From contig JAQBPZ010000004.1 in NCBI GenBank assembly GCA_028287225.1, positions 1 to 8,604 of the forward strand: 8,604 nucleotides of DNA. Direction: 5' to 3'. The translations under genes and the position numbers were made by a program. Below the pieces are notes generated by a model that was not told the DNA's origin, searched no databases, and worked only from the letters and a program-made list of their open reading frames with translations. This document shows positions 6,517 to 8,604 of this stretch, one piece after another; positions within the stretch are counted from its first letter, which is position 1, and each line of letters starts with the position of its first letter. This DNA is from Gemmatimonadota bacterium (GTDB lineage: Bacteria > Gemmatimonadota > Gemmatimonadetes > Gemmatimonadales > Gemmatimonadaceae).

Positions 6517-7527
6517 CTGTCCGCACGCCGCGGCGATGTCGATGCCGCGGCTCTTCCGCACCGCGACCTCCACGCCGCGATCGCGCAGCAGGCGCGCGAA
6601 GCGCGAGATCTCGTTGCCGGAGGTGGGCACGAAGCCCTGCGACCCGCCCGGATGCAGCGGAATGAGGTTCACGAACGCCGCACAGTCGCGCGCGAGCTGG
6701 CCGAGGGCGCGCGCCTGCTCCACGCCGTCGTTCACGCCGCCCAGCATCACGTACTCGAAGGTCACGCGCCGGTCGAACACCTTGGCCGCCTCGATGACGT
6801 CGGCAAGCGGATACTTGGTGTTGATCGGCATGAGCTGCTGGCGCAGCTCGTCGCTGGGCGCGTGGATGGAGATCGCGAGGCGGAACTGCTCCGGCCGCTT
6901 GCCCAGCGCGACGATCCCCGGCAGGATGCCGACGGTGGAGACGGTGATGTGCCGTGCGCCGATCCCGAGCGCGCGCGGATCGTTCAGCAGCGTCAGCGTC
7001 GGGTCCACCGCCTTCCAGTTCATGAGCGGCTCGCCCATGCCCATGAACACGATGTTCGTGATCGCGATCGGCTCGTCCAGCAGGCGCATCTCGCGCACCT
7101 GGCCGGCGATCTCGTGCACCTCGAGGTTGCGGCTGAACCCCATCGCGCCGGTGGCGCAGAAGGCGCAGCGCAGCGCGCAGCCGGCCTGCGACGAGATGCA
7201 GAGGGTCACGCGGTTCCCGTCGGGAATCGCGACCGTCTCGATCGCCTCGCCGTCCCGGAGGCGGAAGAGGAACTTCCGCGTGCCGTCGGTGGACTGCTGG
7301 CTGAACGTCAGCTCGAGACGCGGCAGCTCGAAGCGTTCGGCGAGCGCCGCCCGCAGTGCCGCGGGGAGCTCGGTCATGTCGTCGAACGAGCGGACGGGGT
7401 TGGCCCACAGCCGCCGAGCGACCTGGCCCACGCGATAGCTCGGCTGGCCGAGCTCCGCCATCGCGGCGGCAAGGCGCGCCTCCGCGTCGTCGGGGGTGAG
7501 GTTCAGGAGGTTCTCGCGCTCGGTCAT
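6445..7527 (-). CDS. rlmN: Dual-specificity RNA methyltransferase RlmN (23S rRNA A2503 / tRNA A37, C2)
   Basis: A radical-SAM enzyme of 360 residues that adds a methyl group to C2 of A2503 in 23S rRNA and of A37 in some tRNAs. The radical-SAM cluster motif is CALRCAFC, with Cys117, Cys121 and Cys124. The two further Cys residues of the ping-pong mechanism are present: Cys110 (VTLCISSQ, equal to Cys118 in E. coli) and Cys335 (AAACGQLR, equal to Cys355). Other family blocks are VFMGMGEPLMN, HITVSTVGILPGI, LAISIHAPSDELR, the FEYVMLGGVND segment and IPLHPGG. The start, complement 7527, has AAGGGA 9 nt upstream. The protein extends 25 residues beyond Cys335, mostly encoded where the gene overlaps its convergent neighbour. 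It is divergent from aspS, sharing a 209-nt intergenic region. Confidence 0.97.
   Translation of the reverse strand: MTERENLLNLTPDDAEARLAAAMAELGQPSYRVGQVARRLWANPVRSFDDMTELPAALRAALAERFELPRLELTFSQQSTDGTRKFLFRLRDGEAIETVAIPDGNRVTLCISSQAGCALRCAFCATGAMGFSRNLEVHEIAGQVREMRLLDEPIAITNIVFMGMGEPLMNWKAVDPTLTLLNDPRALGIGARHITVSTVGILPGIVALGKRPEQFRLAISIHAPSDELRQQLMPINTKYPLADVIEAAKVFDRRVTFEYVMLGGVNDGVEQARALGQLARDCAAFVNLIPLHPGGSQGFVPTSGNEISRFARLLRDRGVEVAVRKSRGIDIAAACGQLRVERLGRRTPKTADQHGDVQVA
6527..6551. other. Inverted repeat just beyond the LytR_C gene stop, inside rlmN
   Basis: Two copies of GCCGCGGC (6527-6534 and 6544-6551) are separated by 9 nt and can pair as an 8-bp stem. The stem begins 11 nt after the TAG of the rightward run. 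No T-tract follows, so it is not a standard intrinsic terminator. It may act as a 3'-end stem or only reflect the RlmN codons for the conserved RGIDIAAA segment. Confidence 0.3.
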
Positions 7528-7736
7528 GCTGTACGGTCCCTTGGCTCGCAGGCTGCGGCCGTGGTCGGGCGCAGGCGGCGAAGGTCATGCGCCGCATACA
7601 CTTAACTTAGCCGGTTTTGGCCATCGAAGCAACGCCGCGCCTACCATCAGCCCCCGGAGCGCGCTAGCTTTCGGCTCGACGTCCGCGGACGGATCGTGCT
7701 CGGTCCTTCCGCCCTTTTTCGCTTTTCACGCACCTG
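7528..7736. promoter_or_regulatory. Divergent intergenic region between rlmN and aspS, with A+T-richer island
   Basis: This is the longest non-coding stretch in the window and must hold the rlmN and aspS promoters. The stretch 7595-7630 is noticeably richer in A+T than its surroundings. On the minus strand a weak -35/-10 pair (TTGCTT at 7632-7627, TAAGTT at 7609-7604, 17-nt spacer) could drive rlmN. On the plus strand TTGGCC (7617-7622) and TACCAT (7642-7647, 19-nt spacer) could drive aspS. Both matches to the sigma-70 consensus are poor and are only suggestions. A 12-bp perfect palindrome, CGTCCGCGGACG, lies at 7680-7691. The start of aspS has no Shine-Dalgarno sequence but is preceded by a pyrimidine-rich leader. 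Confidence 0.5.
7685..7719 (+). terminator. Terminator-like hairpin with T-tract in the aspS leader (possible attenuator)
   Basis: Bases 7685-7696 pair with 7701-7712 across a four-base loop (TGCT). That gives 11 of 12 positions paired, counting one G-U, with a single C/T mismatch at 7690/7707. Two C residues and then TTTTT (7715-7719) follow, with another TTTT at 7723-7726. The structure ends 17 nt before the aspS ATG. No rightward gene ends nearby (the closest is at 6516), so the hairpin may control aspS by attenuation or block read-through from the left. This rests on base pairing read by eye only. Confidence 0.45.
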
Positions 7737-8604
7737 ATGACCGACACCGACCTCGCGACGACTCACCGAACGCATCTCTGCGGCGCATTGCGCGCCGAGC
7801 ACGCCGGCACGACCGTCCGGCTGGGCGGGTGGGTACACCGGGCGCGAGACCTGGGTGGGCTGGTGTTCGTGGACCTCCGCGATCGCGCGGGCATCGTCCA
7901 GGTGTCGTTCGACCCCTCCGTCACCGGCGCGGACCTCGCGGCGCGGGCCTCGGCACTCGGCGCCGAGACGGTGGTGCTCGTGGAGGGCGTGGTCACCGAG
8001 CGTCCGGGCAGCATGCGCAATCCGGACCTGGCCACCGGGGACATCGAGGTGCGCGCCACCGAGCTGCGCATCGTGGGACCGGCGGAGACGCCCGCCATTC
8101 CCGTGGCGCGGGGCAAGGGCGAGCAGCTCGCGGCGGAGGAGCTGCGGCTGCGCTACCGGTTCCTGGACCTTCGCCGCGACGAGCTCCAGCGCAACCTGAT
8201 GCTGCGGCACCGGCTGCTGCAGTGCACGCGCCGCTTCCTGAGCGACGCCGGCTTCTTCGAGATCGAGACGCCGATCCTCACCAAGCCGACGCCGGAGGGC
8301 GCGCGCGACTACCTCGTGCCCAGCCGCGTGCACGCGGGCGAGTTCTACGCGCTCCCGCAATCGCCGCAGATCTACAAGCAGCTGCTCATGATGTCCGGGT
8401 ACGACCGCTACTTCCAGGTCGCGCGCTGCTTCCGCGACGAGGACCTGCGCGCCGACCGGCAGCCCGAGTTCACGCAGATCGACATCGAGGCGTCGTTCGT
8501 CGCGCAGGCCGACGTCACCAGGCTGGCCGAGCGGCTGATCCGCGCGCGGTGGGCGGAGGGCGGCAGCAGCGTGCCCGCGTCCATCCCGGTGCTCTCGTAC
8601 GCCG
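7737..8604 (+). CDS. aspS: Aspartyl-tRNA synthetase, N-terminal part (3' end outside window)
   Basis: AspRS charges tRNA-Asp with aspartate. The 289 residues visible are about half of a bacterial enzyme (~590); the frame stays open to the edge. Residues ~10-115 are the OB-fold anticodon-binding domain (GGWVHRARDLGGLVFVDLRD). The class II catalytic core follows: motif 1 region with ETPILTKPTPEGARDYLVPS, the aspartate-binding QSPQIYKQLLM (208-218), and motif 2 with FRDEDLRADRQPEFTQID from residue 232. Residue 39 is Leu, as at position 30 of the discriminating E. coli enzyme, where many non-discriminating enzymes have His. ATG 7737 is the only good start and places the OB fold at normal distance. 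It has no Shine-Dalgarno sequence; a terminator-like hairpin sits just upstream. Divergent from rlmN. Confidence 0.97.
   Translation, partial: MTDTDLATTHRTHLCGALRAEHAGTTVRLGGWVHRARDLGGLVFVDLRDRAGIVQVSFDPSVTGADLAARASALGAETVVLVEGVVTERPGSMRNPDLATGDIEVRATELRIVGPAETPAIPVARGKGEQLAAEELRLRYRFLDLRRDELQRNLMLRHRLLQCTRRFLSDAGFFEIETPILTKPTPEGARDYLVPSRVHAGEFYALPQSPQIYKQLLMMSGYDRYFQVARCFRDEDLRADRQPEFTQIDIEASFVAQADVTRLAERLIRARWAEGGSSVPASIPVLSYA

Noticed and set aside
6652..7605. 317-residue plus-strand frame opposite rlmN
   Set aside because: His/Arg/Glu-rich shadow of rlmN; the minus strand holds the radical-SAM motif and both mechanistic Cys residues.
7647..8360. 237-residue minus-strand frame opposite aspS
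   Set aside because: It is antisense to an unmistakable AspRS that stays open to the window edge, and it has no motif of its own.
1..8604. Search by eye for CRISPR repeats, tRNA or rRNA genes, insertion-sequence ends, transposase or phage genes and toxin-antitoxin pairs
   Set aside because: None seen. Nearly all sequence is accounted for by recognised genes on consistent composition, with no sign of recent transfer.

Overview
The window is about 70% GC and densely packed. Seven complete genes and one partial gene read rightward and one gene reads leftward; the rightward gene at the right edge is also cut off. Housekeeping genes (trpA, folB, folK, a yqeK-type hydrolase, rlmN, aspS) are mixed with two signalling proteins. 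Composition and gene mix suggest a GC-rich Gram-negative-type bacterium. A member of Gemmatimonadota is my best guess from protein style, with Myxococcota or a similar group as the alternative. This is inference; no rRNA or other decisive marker is present.

Layout. Positions 1-6516 form one tightly coupled rightward run: the 3' end of a HEAT-repeat protein, an HD-GYP phosphodiesterase, trpA, a membrane GAF/chemoreceptor-like protein, folB, folK, a YqeK-type HD hydrolase, and a single-pass membrane protein with a LytR C-terminal domain. Junctions are ATGA overlaps (363-366, 5531-5534, 6070-6073), an 8-nt overlap (5112-5119), a 32-nt overlap (1840-1871), a 1-nt gap (2641) and one short gap before folB. 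Translational coupling along most of the run is therefore likely. rlmN lies on the minus strand (7527-6445), and its last codons overlap the end of the LytR_C gene tail-to-tail by 72 nt. A 209-nt divergent intergenic region with an A+T-richer island separates rlmN from aspS, which starts at 7737 and runs off the right edge.

Function. The run combines tryptophan synthesis (TrpA), two consecutive steps of folate synthesis (FolB, FolK) and probable Ap4A turnover (YqeK) with c-di-GMP hydrolysis (HD-GYP) and a membrane-anchored receptor. rlmN and aspS both serve translation. I see no mobile element, CRISPR array, tRNA, rRNA or phage gene. The window does not hold an obvious new system. The points most worth following up are a terminator-like hairpin with a T-tract in the aspS leader, the unusual receptor architecture embedded in a biosynthetic run, and the coding overlap of rlmN with its convergent neighbour.
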